Positions 1-6,824 of a stretch of DNA of 20,057 nt are shown in pieces. Below the pieces are notes generated by a model. It was given only the letters and a program-made list of their open reading frames with translations, was not told the origin of the DNA and did no database searches. The stretch is from Streptococcaceae bacterium. Its GTDB lineage: Bacteria > Bacillota > Bacilli > Lactobacillales > Streptococcaceae. The stretch is from contig JAISYB010000024.1 in NCBI GenBank assembly GCA_031270215.1, forward strand, positions 1 to 20,057, given 5' to 3'. Position 1 is the stretch's first letter. The number at the start of each line of letters is the position of its first letter. Both the position numbers and the translations under genes were made by a program.

Positions 1-480
1 ATTGCGGAAGTTTTAACAATGACTGTTGAGGAGGGCTTAGCATTTTTCCGACATATTCCAAAAATTGAGCGAAAGCTTCAAACGATTGTTGATGTTGGTT
101 TAGGTTATGTAACCTTAGGACAATCCGCAACGACCTTATCAGGCGGGGAAGCACAGCGGATGAAGCTGGCAAGTGAGCTGCATAAAAAGTCAAATGGCAA
201 GAGTCTTTATATATTAGATGAGCCAACCACCGGATTACACACCGACGACATTAAACGTTTATTGCAGGTGTTAAATCGTTTAGTAGATGCAGGTAATACC
301 TTGATAGTTATTGAGCATAATCTTGATGTCATTAAGTCTGCTGACTATCTGATTGACTTAGGACCTGAAGGTGGCGACTCTGGAGGGGAAATCTTATCCG
401 TTGGCACACCAGAGGAGTTAGCTGAGATTAAGGAAAGCTTTACTGGACAGTATTTGAAACGCTATTTAGCACAAAAATAA
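1..480 (+). CDS. uvrA: Excinuclease ABC subunit A, C-terminal part (5' truncated by window)
   Basis: This is the last ~159 residues of UvrA, the damage-sensing ATPase of nucleotide excision repair, which loads UvrB onto lesions. The reading frame is open from base 1, so the ATG at 19 is internal. Visible in order are the ABC signature LSGGEAQRMKLA, the Walker B segment LYILDEPTTGLH with its catalytic glutamate, and the H-loop region VIEHNLDVIK, all belonging to the second ATPase domain. UvrA is normally about 940 residues, so roughly five sixths lies upstream of the window. The stop at 478-480 is followed after 12 bases by rapZ, whose ribosome binding site begins right after the uvrA stop, so the two genes are probably co-transcribed. 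Identity is near certain from these motifs. Confidence 0.97.
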   Translation: MAEVLTMTVEEGLAFFRHIPKIERKLQTIVDVGLGYVTLGQSATTLSGGEAQRMKLASELHKKSNGKSLYILDEPTTGLHTDDIKRLLQVLNRLVDAGNTLIVIEHNLDVIKSADYLIDLGPEGGDSGGEILSVGTPEELAEIKESFTGQYLKRYLAQK

Positions 481-492
481 GGGAGGTAGAAG

Positions 493-1377
493 ATGAGTAG
501 AAATTTGAAATTAACAATTATTACAGGTATGAGTGGCGCAGGCAAGACAGTTGCGGTTCAAAGCTTTGAGGATATGGGCTATTTTGCAATTGATAATATC
601 CCGCCGTCCTTAGTCCCAAAGTTCATTGATTTGGTTGAACCAAACGAGCAATATAGTGAGCTTGCGTTAGTTATTGATATGCGTAGCCGCGCTTTCTTCT
701 CAGAAATTCATACCATTTTAAATGAGCTTTTGGATAATAAAAATATTGAAATGAGAATTTTGTTTTTAGACGCAAGTGACCAAGAGTTAATCGCGCGTTA
801 TAAGGAAACCAGACGAAATCACCCATTAAGCCAAGCCGGTTTAATCAGTGATGGGATTAATAAGGAACGTGAATTGCTCGAACCAATTCGGCAGTTTGCA
901 ACTTTGGTAGTTGATACAAGCAAGCTCTCACCAAGAGAGCTGCGTTATAAAATTCAAACTGAATTTAAGCCGAAAACCTCAATCAGCTTTAGAGTTGAAA
1001 TGCTATCCTTTGGATTTAAGTATGGACTACCGCTTGATGCGGATATTGTCATGGATGTACGTTTTTTGCCAAATCCATACTACATTAAGGAGCTAAGAGA
1101 AAAAACAGGCTTAGATCAATCGGTCTATGATTATGTCATGAATCAAGCGACTTCAGAAGAGTTCTATCAAAGCTTCTTCAAGCTTTTACAATCGATTGTT
1201 CCGCAGTATCAAAAAGAAGGAAAAAGCAGCTTGACGATTGCAATTGGTTGTACAGGCGGTCAGCATCGTTCGGTCGCTTTCACCAAACGAATCGGGCATG
1301 CGCTGGCGGAAAGCTTTCATGTCAATATCACTCATCGTGATATTTTCAAGCGTAAAGAGGTGGTGAATCGCTCATGA
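493..1377 (+). CDS. rapZ: RNase adapter / nucleotide-binding protein RapZ (YvcJ)
   Basis: A 294-residue P-loop protein of the RapZ/YvcJ family, close to the usual ~290 residues. The Walker A motif GMSGAGKT is at residues 12-19, and the conserved C-terminal GCTGGQHRSV lies near residue 252, in the domain that in E. coli RapZ senses GlcN6P and binds small RNAs. In Bacillus the homologue YvcJ hydrolyses GTP and affects competence; the target in this organism is not known. The ATG at 493 is chosen because GGGAGG (481-486) sits 6 bases upstream. The stop overlaps the yvcK start by 4 bases (ATGA, 1374-1377), showing translational coupling in the rapZ-yvcK-whiA cluster conserved across Firmicutes. 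Nothing is odd about the protein itself. Confidence 0.95.
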   Translation: MSRNLKLTIITGMSGAGKTVAVQSFEDMGYFAIDNIPPSLVPKFIDLVEPNEQYSELALVIDMRSRAFFSEIHTILNELLDNKNIEMRILFLDASDQELIARYKETRRNHPLSQAGLISDGINKERELLEPIRQFATLVVDTSKLSPRELRYKIQTEFKPKTSISFRVEMLSFGFKYGLPLDADIVMDVRFLPNPYYIKELREKTGLDQSVYDYVMNQATSEEFYQSFFKLLQSIVPQYQKEGKSSLTIAIGCTGGQHRSVAFTKRIGHALAESFHVNITHRDIFKRKEVVNRS

Positions 1378-2351
1378 AAGCTCCAAAAATTGTTGTTATT
1401 GGCGGGGGAACGGGTTTACCGGTCATCTTAAATAGCTTAAGTCGTTACTATATGAACCTTTCAGCGATTGTTACCGTTGCAGATGATGGCGGCTCTTCCG
1501 GGGATTTGCGCCAAGCAATGAATATTGCACCACCCGGGGATTTGCGCAATGTCCTAATTTCAATGAGTGATTTACCTGCCTTTTACGAGAACTTATTTCA
1601 GTATCGTTTTAGGACAGAGGATAGTTATCTGGCAAATCATTCGCTAGGGAATTTAATTATCGCTGCGATTGCTGAAATGCAAGGCTCTACCTATAACGCC
1701 ATTCAGCTTTTATCACATATGATGAATACGCGTGGTAAAATTTATCCTTCATCAGAAGCGGCATTGACTTTGCATGCGGTCTTTCAAGATGGGGTCGAAA
1801 TTGTTGGCGAGTCAAAGATTGCTAATTATAAGGGAAAGATTGACCATGTTTATGTGAGTAATAGCTATAATGATGACAAGCCAAGGGCAGCTCGGAAGGT
1901 TGTTCAGACAATCCTAGATGCAGATTTAATCGTCATGGGACCGGGGTCATTATTCACCAGCGTCTTACCTAATCTGGTAATTGATGAGGTTAAGCAGGCG
2001 ATTCTTGATACAAAAGCTGAGCGTGCCTACATCTGTAATATTATGACACAACGTGGCGAAACAGAATATTTTACAGATGCTGATCATGTTAGAATGATTA
2101 ACCAGCATGTTGGCAGCAAGATTGTTGATACTGTCTTGGTTAATATCGAGCCTGTGCCAAAGGAATACATGAATAGCAACAAATTTGATGAGTATCTCGT
2201 TCAGGTCAGCCATGATTTTGATAGCTTGCGCAAGGAAGGCTGCCGTGTCATCTCAGCGAATCTCTTGAAGCTTGAAAATGGCGGTGCGTTCCATGACGGT
2301 GATAAAGTAACAGAAGAATTGATGAGGCTAGCGGGCGTGAAAAGAGGTTAA
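1374..2351 (+). CDS. yvcK: Gluconeogenesis/morphology factor YvcK (CofD-like)
   Basis: A 325-residue protein of the YvcK/CofD-like (2-phospho-L-lactate transferase fold) family. The N-terminal nucleotide-binding motif GGGTGLP is at residues 10-16, followed by the family hallmark VADDGGSSGDLRQ around residue 36 and a conserved PPGDLRN near residue 53. In Bacillus and Listeria, YvcK binds UDP-GlcNAc-type sugars and is needed for normal envelope synthesis and growth on gluconeogenic substrates; no enzymatic activity is firmly established. The ATG at 1374 overlaps the rapZ stop by 4 bases. A weak candidate promoter and a stem-loop lie between its stop and whiA, so whiA may have partly independent expression. 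Confidence 0.94.
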   Translation: MKAPKIVVIGGGTGLPVILNSLSRYYMNLSAIVTVADDGGSSGDLRQAMNIAPPGDLRNVLISMSDLPAFYENLFQYRFRTEDSYLANHSLGNLIIAAIAEMQGSTYNAIQLLSHMMNTRGKIYPSSEAALTLHAVFQDGVEIVGESKIANYKGKIDHVYVSNSYNDDKPRAARKVVQTILDADLIVMGPGSLFTSVLPNLVIDEVKQAILDTKAERAYICNIMTQRGETEYFTDADHVRMINQHVGSKIVDTVLVNIEPVPKEYMNSNKFDEYLVQVSHDFDSLRKEGCRVISANLLKLENGGAFHDGDKVTEELMRLAGVKRG

Positions 2352-2412
2352 TAATGCTGTGTTAGAAAAAATACTCAGCTTAATACAGGCTGTTATTTGT
2401 CAAAAAATGTCT

Positions 2413-2421
2413 TGCTAAAAT
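2413..2421 (+). promoter_or_regulatory. Candidate extended -10 promoter for whiA
   Basis: TGCTAAAAT at 2413-2421 is a TGn-extended -10 element. There is only a poor -35 (TTATTT, 2393-2398). A start about 7 bases downstream would be at ~2427, exactly where the stem-loop at 2427-2463 begins. This is inference from motif and spacing; read-through from yvcK is also possible. Confidence 0.35.
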
Positions 2422-2426
2422 TTTCA

Positions 2427-2463
2427 GCAAAGCTTGCTTTTTACTTCTACTGGCAGGCTTTGC
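2427..2463 (+). promoter_or_regulatory. Stem-loop in the whiA leader
   Basis: GCAAAGCTTGC (2427-2437) pairs over all 11 positions with GCAGGCTTTGC (2453-2463), with one G-U pair and a 15-base loop. It is not followed by a T tract, so it does not look like an intrinsic terminator; the T-run is inside the loop. It lies in the yvcK-whiA gap 28 bases before the whiA start and could protect or process the mRNA or mark a 5' end. Its function is unknown. Confidence 0.6.
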
Positions 2464-2490
2464 GTGTTCAAAGCTTTGAAAGGATTTTAA

Positions 2491-3402
2491 ATGAGTTTTA
2501 CGACAGAGGTTAAAAAGGAATTATCACAAATCGATACCAGAGGAGATCAAGCTGCGGCAGAATTGAGCGCATTAATTCGTATTTTGGGCAGTCTGAGCCT
2601 TTCAAATAAAGGACTCAATCTCGTTATGCAGACACAAAGCTCAGTTGTTGCACGCAGGATTTTTTCATTGCTCAAGCAGGTTTATGGTGTCAAAAGTGAG
2701 ATTGTTGTGCAAACTAAAACACAATTTGGTAGACATCATCAATATCTGATTCAAGTCGGTGCCGCAACACAGGATATTCTTAGTGAGTTGGAAATCCTTG
2801 ACGGCTTAGCTTTTAAGATTGATGTTGCACAAGATATTAAAGACAGTGTCAATAATACTAGAGCGTATCTGCGTGGCGCTTTTCTTGCTTCAGGTAGTGT
2901 CAGAAATCCGGAAAAAAATCAATATCATCTGGAAATCTTTTCTGTCTATATTGAGCATGCCAAGGATTTAATTGAAATGCTTTCAGCACTAGAGATTGAA
3001 GGAAAGCTGTTTGAAAAAAAGCAAGGTTTTATCGTTTACCTTAAAAGCTCGGCAGCTATCTCAGATTTTTTGCTATCGATTGGCGCTGCAAAAGCAATGC
3101 TCCATTTTGAAAATGCCAAAATAATCAAGGAAATTAAACGTGATGTGAACCGTAAATTGAATTTTGAAACAGCTAATATGAATCGAACTGTTGATGCCGC
3201 AACACGTCAAATCGAGATGATTTTAGCGCTGCAAATGCGTGGCAGCTTTGATAGCTTGTCAGAAAAGCTGCAGGAGGTCGCAAATGCCAGAGTCAAATTT
3301 CCGGAGCAATCAATCACAGAGCTTGGCGCAACGCTAGGTATTTCAAAGTCAGCTGTTAATCATAGACTAAGGAAAATCGAACAGATTTATGATGAAGTTT
3401 AA
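2491..3402 (+). CDS. whiA: DNA-binding protein WhiA
   Basis: A 303-residue WhiA protein. An N-terminal domain related to LAGLIDADG homing endonucleases includes the conserved segment RGAFLASGSVRNPE near residues 129-142; a C-terminal helix-turn-helix lies around residues 270-298 (ITELGATLGISKSAVNHRL). WhiA controls sporulation septation in Streptomyces and influences division and chromosome segregation in Bacillus; the homing-endonuclease fold is not catalytic. The ATG at 2491 has GAAAGGA (2478-2484) 6 bases upstream, and that site overlaps a 14-base perfect palindrome (2467-2480). It is the last gene of the rapZ-yvcK-whiA group; a 297-base gap follows before tig. No clear intrinsic terminator was seen directly after it. 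Confidence 0.95.
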   Translation: MSFTTEVKKELSQIDTRGDQAAAELSALIRILGSLSLSNKGLNLVMQTQSSVVARRIFSLLKQVYGVKSEIVVQTKTQFGRHHQYLIQVGAATQDILSELEILDGLAFKIDVAQDIKDSVNNTRAYLRGAFLASGSVRNPEKNQYHLEIFSVYIEHAKDLIEMLSALEIEGKLFEKKQGFIVYLKSSAAISDFLLSIGAAKAMLHFENAKIIKEIKRDVNRKLNFETANMNRTVDAATRQIEMILALQMRGSFDSLSEKLQEVANARVKFPEQSITELGATLGISKSAVNHRLRKIEQIYDEV

Positions 3403-3427
3403 ACGTCGCCTTAGCGGTTTTCCCTAG

Positions 3428-3445
3428 GTGCTGACTAGTCGGCAC
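3428..3445 (+). repeat. 18-base near-perfect palindrome after whiA
   Basis: GTGCTGACTAGTCGGCAC reads as its own reverse complement apart from one T/G position that forms a wobble pair. The word CTAGGTGC just before it (3424-3431) recurs at 3477-3484, next to the dispersed repeat. It has no T tract, so a protein-binding site or a transcript end are both possible. The rest of the 3403-3699 gap holds the dispersed repeat, AT-rich sequence and the tig promoter. Confidence 0.5.
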
Positions 3446-3484
3446 TGCTTGTCCCTCGTAAATCACGAACATTAAACTAGGTGC

Positions 3485-3500
3485 GACTTTTGGGTCAGCC
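3485..3500. repeat. Dispersed 16-bp intergenic repeat, copy 1
   Basis: GACTTTTGGGTCAGCC is found exactly twice in the window, here and at 17986-18001, both in non-coding DNA. GAC and GTC flank TTTTGG and can pair as the top of a small hairpin. Two exact 16-mers in 20 kb, both intergenic and both foldable, suggest a genome-wide intergenic repeat family, which is inference. Confidence 0.5.
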
Positions 3501-3636
3501 AGCCTATTCTAAAAGGTTTATCAAAATCCGCAATCAGTATTTTTCATAAAAGCCTGAAAATAGTGTTTTTTAACGGTACGAATTAACAATCAGGATAGCT
3601 TTTTAGCTGTTTAATGCAGGAAAATTAGCGTGAGTG

Positions 3637-3665
3637 TTTACTTTTGAGCGCTTTTTCGTTATGAT
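3637..3665 (+). promoter_or_regulatory. Promoter of tig
   Basis: A -35-like TTTACT (3637-3642) is separated by 17 bases from the -10 TATGAT (3660-3665). Transcription would begin near 3672, giving a ~28-base leader that contains the GGAGGG ribosome binding site (3688-3693). This fits a monocistronic tig ending at its own terminator. Confidence 0.65.
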
Positions 3666-3699
3666 AAACAAGTATTAAAAAAGCATCGGAGGGAATAAA

Positions 3700-4983
3700 A
3701 TGTCAGCAAAATTTGAAAAAAAAGGCACGAATAATGGTGTAATTACTTTTTCAATTGGTCAAGAAACAATCCAAGAAGGATTAACTAAAGCGTTTAATAA
3801 AGTCAAGAAGAACATTAATGTACCGGGTTTTCGTAAAGGCAAGGTAACAAGAAGTGTTTTTAATCGGATGTATGGTGAAGAAGCTTTATATGAAGAAGCT
3901 TTAAATGCAGTTTTACCAACAGCTTATGATGCAGCAGTTAAAGAGGTTGAAGTAGATGTTGTGGCTCAACCAAAGATTGATGTTGTGTCAATGAACAAAG
4001 GTGAGGATTGGGTAATCACAGCAGAAGTTGTGACTAAGCCTGAGGTCAAGCTTGGCGAATATAAAAATCTCGCTGTTGATGTTCCAAGTACGGAAGTTAC
4101 AGCAGAGGATGTTGATGCAAAGCTTAAGGTTGAGCAAGATAAGCTAGCCGAGCTTGTCATTAAGGAAGATGCACCGGCAGAAGATGGCGATACTGTCGTG
4201 ATTGATTTTGTTGGTTCAGTTGATGGCGTTGAGTTTGACGGCGGTAAAGCGGAAAATCATTCACTAGAGCTTGGCTCAAATTCATTTATCCCAGGCTTTG
4301 AGGCACAATTAGTCGGTCACAAAGCAGGCGAAGAGGTTAAGGTTGAGGTAACATTCCCTAAAGAATACCAAGCAAGTGATTTAGCTGGTAAGGACGCTGT
4401 CTTTATCACAACAATCCATGAGGTGAAGGTTAAGGAAACACCTGAATTAGACGATGAATTTGCCAAGGATGTTGATAGCGATGTTGAAACTTTAGAAGCG
4501 CTAAAAGTCAAGCTTGAAAAAGAATTGGTGGAAGAAAAAGAAACGAAAGCAACTGAAGCAAAAGAAACAGAAGCAATCAAATTAGCTGTTGAGAATGCTG
4601 AAATTGTTGAATTGCCAGAAGAAATGCTTCATGATGAAGTACATCGCGCGATGAATGAATTCTTTAACAATTTGCAAAGACAAGGGATTGACCCACAGAC
4701 CTATTACCAAATCACTGGTACAACAGAGCAAGACTTGCATAATCAATATGAAAAGGATGCCGAAACAAGAATTAGAACTAATTTAGTGATTGAGGAAATT
4801 GCGAAAGCTGAAAGCTTTGAAGTGTCTGACAAGGAAATCGATGAAGAATTAGCATCTCTATCAGAACAGTACAATATTCCAACTGATAAGATTCAAACAA
4901 TGCTTTCAACGGATATGATTAAGCATGACATCTTGAATAAGAAGGCTGTTGAACTTGTAGTTGATACAGCTGTTGCAAAATAG
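3700..4983 (+). CDS. tig: Trigger factor, ribosome-associated chaperone and prolyl isomerase
   Basis: A 427-residue trigger factor of normal length. The N-terminal domain carries the ribosome-docking signature GFRKGK at residues 43-48, which contacts protein L23 at the exit tunnel. An FKBP-type peptidyl-prolyl isomerase domain lies at about residues 150-245 (GDTVVIDFVGSVDGVEFDGG near 162 is typical), and the acidic, helical C-terminal chaperone domain fills the rest. It folds nascent chains co-translationally in the cytoplasm. The ATG at 3700 has GGAGGG 6 bases upstream. The gene sits alone between its own promoter and a strong terminator, as expected for a highly expressed housekeeping chaperone. 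Minus-strand ORFs inside it are shadows. Confidence 0.97.
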   Translation: MSAKFEKKGTNNGVITFSIGQETIQEGLTKAFNKVKKNINVPGFRKGKVTRSVFNRMYGEEALYEEALNAVLPTAYDAAVKEVEVDVVAQPKIDVVSMNKGEDWVITAEVVTKPEVKLGEYKNLAVDVPSTEVTAEDVDAKLKVEQDKLAELVIKEDAPAEDGDTVVIDFVGSVDGVEFDGGKAENHSLELGSNSFIPGFEAQLVGHKAGEEVKVEVTFPKEYQASDLAGKDAVFITTIHEVKVKETPELDDEFAKDVDSDVETLEALKVKLEKELVEEKETKATEAKETEAIKLAVENAEIVELPEEMLHDEVHRAMNEFFNNLQRQGIDPQTYYQITGTTEQDLHNQYEKDAETRIRTNLVIEEIAKAESFEVSDKEIDEELASLSEQYNIPTDKIQTMLSTDMIKHDILNKKAVELVVDTAVAK

Positions 4984-5002
4984 ATTTAAAAAATAAATAA
5001 TT

Positions 5003-5045
5003 AAAAACCAAGCTCAGATGATTCGTTCTGGCTTGGTTTTTGTTT
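5003..5045 (+). terminator. Intrinsic terminator of tig
   Basis: AAAAACCAAGC (5003-5013) pairs with GCTTGGTTTTT (5031-5041), with a further inner CAGA/TCTG pairing (5015-5018, 5027-5030). The U-rich 3' arm continues into TGTTTT. It lies 20 bases after the tig stop and is a classical Rho-independent terminator. Confidence 0.9.
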
Positions 5046-5100
5046 TAAATGCTATCGTAATATCTAAAAAGCTTCGCTGATAATTACAATTTTTCATATC

Positions 5101-5118
5101 GCAAGTCAACTCACTTGC
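5101..5118 (+). repeat. Small inverted repeat upstream of cls
   Basis: GCAAGT (5101-5106) and ACTTGC (5113-5118) form a perfect 6-bp inverted repeat around CAACTC, 36 bases upstream of the candidate cls -10. It could be an operator or chance; there is no T tract. Confidence 0.35.
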
Positions 5119-5153
5119 CATTTGATTGAAAACTGGTAAGGCTGCTGTCAATT

Positions 5154-5162
5154 TGTTAAAAT
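5154..5162 (+). promoter_or_regulatory. Candidate extended -10 promoter for cls
   Basis: TGTTAAAAT at 5154-5162 is a TGn-extended -10. No good -35 lies 16-18 bases upstream. It follows the tig terminator, so cls needs its own promoter, and this is the best candidate in the 228-base gap. Confidence 0.45.
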
Positions 5163-5211
5163 GAGTAAGAAGCACAATCAATTGTTATAAAAAGAAATTA
5201 TTGGGGTAGTT

Positions 5212-6681
5212 ATGGGAATTTTCGTAGAGAGTATGCATTTTATTTTTGGAAATAGCTATATTTTTGTACTAATTGTCAATCTATTTTTAAGCTTGGTGAT
5301 TATTTTTAGGGAGCGTAAGCAGACGTCAAGCACATGGGCATGGCTTTTAATCTTGGTCTTTATTCCAATAGTTGGTTTTATTCTTTATACATTTTTAGGT
5401 CGTGGTATTAGCCATACGCGGCTGTTTGATTTGAAGATTCAGCGGCGAATTGGTGGCTTGGATGATTTGAAAAAGCAACAGGAGGATGTGCAAAAGATTA
5501 GCGAAGTCCGAAAGAAAACGGAAGTATTGGACGAGCTGTCATTGATTTATATGCTGACACTGCATGAGCAGGCTTATTTTTCTGAGGACAATGACATCAA
5601 GCTCTTTACCGATGGCACAGAAAAATTTGATGCATTGATTGAGGACATCAACTTGGCAACAGATACGATTAACATGGAATATTATATATTCAGAATGGAT
5701 AATTTAGGTAAAAGGGTCTATCAAGCGCTGCTCGCTGCACAAAAACGAGGTGTTGAGGTTCGTGTGCTTTTAGATGCCTGGGGGAGCAATGGGGTTAAGC
5801 GGCATGATTTTAGTGAGCTAATCAATGCAGGCGGAGAAGTTGTTTTCTTCTTTCCACTCTTCTTACCATGGATTAATCCACGGCTTAACTACCGTAATCA
5901 CCGCAAGATTGTTGTGATTGATGGTCGGATTGCTTACACTGGTGGTTTTAATGTCGGCGATGAGTATCTTGGTGCCGTTAAAAAATTTGGCTATTGGCGG
6001 GATAATCATTTGCGAATTATCGGCAGATCGGTTTATTCCTTACAAAATAGATTTATTATGGATTGGAATTCCCAAGAAGTCGCTAAGATACAAGACATTG
6101 GACAGTTTTTTCCGGAGATTACACACGAAGGACATATGCGCCTGCAGGTTGTAACGAGTGGTCCAGATACCATGACGCAGCCGATTAAAATGACTTATCT
6201 TAAGATGATTAATCTGGCAAAGCAGGAAATATTAATTCAAACGCCTTATTATATTCCAGATGACGCTATTCATGAATCGCTAAAGCTTGCCCTGATGAGC
6301 GGTGTTAAGGTTCGATTGATGATACCAAATAAACCGGATCATATCTTTGTTTATTGGGCAACCTATTCACTGGCGGCAGAATTGATTGAATACGGGGCAA
6401 TCGTTGAAACCTATGAGCCCGGTTTTATTCATGCTAAAACAATGATTATTGATCAACAGCTGACTTCAATTGGTTCAGCAAATATTGATAATCGCTCATT
6501 TGCGCTTGATTTTGAAGTTAATACAATTATCTACAATGACGAATTTGCGGAGATTGTCCGGAAGAAGTTTTGCGAGGACGAGCAATTCTCTAACGTTTTA
6601 ACCCAAGAGATTTATGCCGCGCGTTCCAATCTGATTAAGATAAAAGAAGGCTTGGCGCGCTTAATTGCACCATTATTATAG
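5212..6681 (+). CDS. cls: Cardiolipin synthase
   Basis: A 489-residue membrane enzyme of the phospholipase D superfamily. It joins two phosphatidylglycerol molecules into cardiolipin and glycerol in the cytoplasmic membrane. Two hydrophobic helices are seen near residues 11-31 and 41-61, with a positively charged loop (RERKQ) between them. Both catalytic HxKx4D motifs are intact: H230/K232/D237 in NHRKIVVID and H407/K409/D414 in HAKTMIID. The length matches Firmicutes Cls enzymes. The ATG at 5212 has only a modest ribosome binding site (GGGGT, 5203-5207); a second in-frame ATG occurs at residue 8. It appears to be a single-gene unit between the tig terminator and the pst operon, and no clear terminator was found after it. 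Confidence 0.93.
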   Translation: MGIFVESMHFIFGNSYIFVLIVNLFLSLVIIFRERKQTSSTWAWLLILVFIPIVGFILYTFLGRGISHTRLFDLKIQRRIGGLDDLKKQQEDVQKISEVRKKTEVLDELSLIYMLTLHEQAYFSEDNDIKLFTDGTEKFDALIEDINLATDTINMEYYIFRMDNLGKRVYQALLAAQKRGVEVRVLLDAWGSNGVKRHDFSELINAGGEVVFFFPLFLPWINPRLNYRNHRKIVVIDGRIAYTGGFNVGDEYLGAVKKFGYWRDNHLRIIGRSVYSLQNRFIMDWNSQEVAKIQDIGQFFPEITHEGHMRLQVVTSGPDTMTQPIKMTYLKMINLAKQEILIQTPYYIPDDAIHESLKLALMSGVKVRLMIPNKPDHIFVYWATYSLAAELIEYGAIVETYEPGFIHAKTMIIDQQLTSIGSANIDNRSFALDFEVNTIIYNDEFAEIVRKKFCEDEQFSNVLTQEIYAARSNLIKIKEGLARLIAPLL

Positions 6682-6725
6682 AAATGTAAAAGCTGCGTGT
6701 ACTTATGAATTAATTGCGAAGCTTT

Positions 6726-6755
6726 GTGACACTAGAAACGTACGGTTTGCATGAT
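6726..6755 (+). promoter_or_regulatory. Candidate promoter of the pst operon
   Basis: GTGACA (6726-6731, 5 of 6 to consensus) lies 18 bases before CATGAT (6750-6755, 4 of 6). The spacer carries a near-palindrome AAACGTACGGTTT (6736-6748), where a regulator could act. No clear array of Bacillus-type Pho boxes was seen. This is the best candidate in the cls-pstS gap but is not strong. Confidence 0.35.
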
Positions 6756-6792
6756 TTCCTTAGGATTTAACAATCTAAGAAAGGATAAGTAA

Positions 6793-6810
6793 ATGCAAAC
6801 ACCATCTTAG
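6793..6810 (+). CDS. Possible five-codon leader ORF before pstS
   Basis: ATG CAA ACA CCA TCT TAG encodes MQTPS and is preceded by AGAAAGGAT (6778-6786). The same ribosome binding site and spacing are repeated 31 bases later at pstS itself (AGAAAGGAT 6809-6817, ATG 6825). The leader stop codon overlaps the second ribosome binding site by two bases. It could be a translated leader affecting pstS initiation, or simply a local tandem duplication of the start region. Confidence 0.35.
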   Translation: MQTPS

Positions 6811-6824
6811 AAAGGATTGTTTAA

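Noticed and set aside
3577..3584. TACGAATT upstream of tig as a ComX box
   Set aside because: It is ~115 bases from the tig start, a normal promoter lies closer, and trigger factor is not known to me as a late competence gene.
3966..4580. Two minus-strand ORFs inside tig (3966-4160 and 4317-4580)
   Set aside because: They are low-complexity Ser/Thr-rich shadows of the tig reading frame, with no ribosome binding site or family signature.
5918..6154. Alternative-frame plus-strand ORF of 78 residues inside cls
   Set aside because: It overlaps the intact PLD domain of cls in another frame and has no ribosome binding site.
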